Positions 39,831-40,013 of a stretch of DNA of 40,013 nt are shown piece after piece (positions within the stretch are counted from its first letter, which is position 1; every line of letters begins with the position of its first letter). The stretch comes from Clostridia bacterium (GTDB taxonomy: Bacteria > Bacillota > Clostridia > Oscillospirales > CAG-272). Both the position numbers and the translations under genes were made by a program. Under the pieces are notes generated by a model. It was not told where the DNA came from. It worked only from the letters and a program-made list of their open reading frames with translations, and searched no databases. The DNA is taken from positions 1 through 40,013 of the forward strand of contig JAFVTV010000034.1 in the NCBI GenBank assembly GCA_017502975.1, written 5' to 3'.

Positions 39831-39843
39831 TTTGTGATATAAT
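39815..39843 (+). promoter_or_regulatory. Promoter of the REP-associated transposase
   Basis: TTGTTT (39815-39820), 17-bp spacer, TATAAT (39838-39843). Transcription would begin within about 10 bases of the first possible start codon, so the leader is very short. Confidence 0.6.
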
Positions 39844-39853
39844 GGGATGGGTG

Positions 39854-40013
39854 ATGAAAATGGAGAACAAAAAAGAACTGCCGAAAAGAAAAGATATACG
39901 GCTCAAGAATTATGATTATAGTTCTCCCGGTGCATATTTTGTAACCATCTGTACGGAAAACAGAAAGAATTACTTTTGGAATGGATCGATTGACCCACAG
40001 GTGTTCGATTGGC
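39854..40013 (+). CDS. REP-associated tyrosine transposase (RAYT, IS200-like), 5' part
   Basis: The open frame runs off the window end after 53 codons. The N-terminus carries the family-typical motif RLKNYDYSSPGAYFVTICT followed by ENRKNYFW, which matches the Y1/IS200-like domain of RAYTs (TnpA-REP); the catalytic HUH and Tyr lie beyond the window. RAYTs are usually single-copy 'domesticated' transposases associated with REP hairpins, and a perfect inverted repeat lies directly upstream. The start could be ATG 39854 or ATG 39860; GGGATGGG lies just before. Completeness cannot be judged. Confidence 0.85.
   Translation, partial: MKMENKKELPKRKDIRLKNYDYSSPGAYFVTICTENRKNYFWNGSIDPQVFDW

Overview
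The window looks like a chromosomal segment of a Bacillota bacterium, most likely a member of Clostridia (gut-type). The evidence is gene content and order: miaB – YmcA/YlbF-type gene – mutS – mutL is the Bacillus/Clostridium arrangement. There is also a YtrA-type GntR/ABC operon, a B. subtilis YpsC-type rRNA methyltransferase, strong SD sequences, TTGACA-17-TATAAT promoters and compact hairpin terminators. The exact taxon cannot be read from the sequence.

Layout. 1-193: palindrome-rich intergenic DNA with the end of a probable MITE. 194-3093 (minus): an operon for a GntR/YtrA regulator, ABC ATPase, ABC permease and a membrane protein. 3222-4823 (minus): a beta-CASP metallo-beta-lactamase-fold nuclease, divergent from an EamA exporter. 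5861-6888: an ECF sigma factor with a probable anti-sigma partner. 6973-9156: a small anchored protein, then guaB with the protist-like IMPDH signature. 9250-10443 (minus): an SGNH-like lipoprotein. 10669-10744: tRNA-Ala(GGC). 10745-about 14100: an AT-rich island with a type II restriction-modification system (controller protein with C-box, an extra PD-(D/E)XK protein with a Cys cluster, a restriction enzyme, and a CcrM/HinfI-type adenine methyltransferase). A near-perfect inverted copy of the tRNA 3' end closes the island, and an AT-rich GNAT gene follows. 14794-18019 (minus): tyrosine recombinase – HAD phosphatase – glycerol-kinase-like FGGY kinase. 18151-19671: two small membrane proteins, the second PAP2-like. 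19822-39604 (plus): a long housekeeping block of uvrB-uvrA-rlmL type MTase, miaB-YlbF-mutS-mutL, a DUF559 gene, tgt, tldD-tldE, argS and a YebC-family gene. The window ends inside a REP-associated transposase gene.

The most striking observation is that two otherwise intact reading frames each contain one in-frame TAG at a highly conserved position. In uvrB it is codon 500, normally Leu; in the FGGY kinase it is codon 102, normally Trp. Reading the gene ends in the window gives about 25 TAA, 7 TGA and only 2 TAG stops, and both TAG stops lie in laterally acquired or MITE-derived DNA. This fits either two fresh nonsense mutations or amber suppression/reassignment in this lineage. The sequence alone cannot separate these.

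Functionally, the right half is dominated by genome and RNA quality control: nucleotide excision repair, mismatch repair, tRNA/rRNA modification and arginyl-tRNA charging. The left half holds envelope, transport and regulatory genes plus an acquired DNA-defence cassette.
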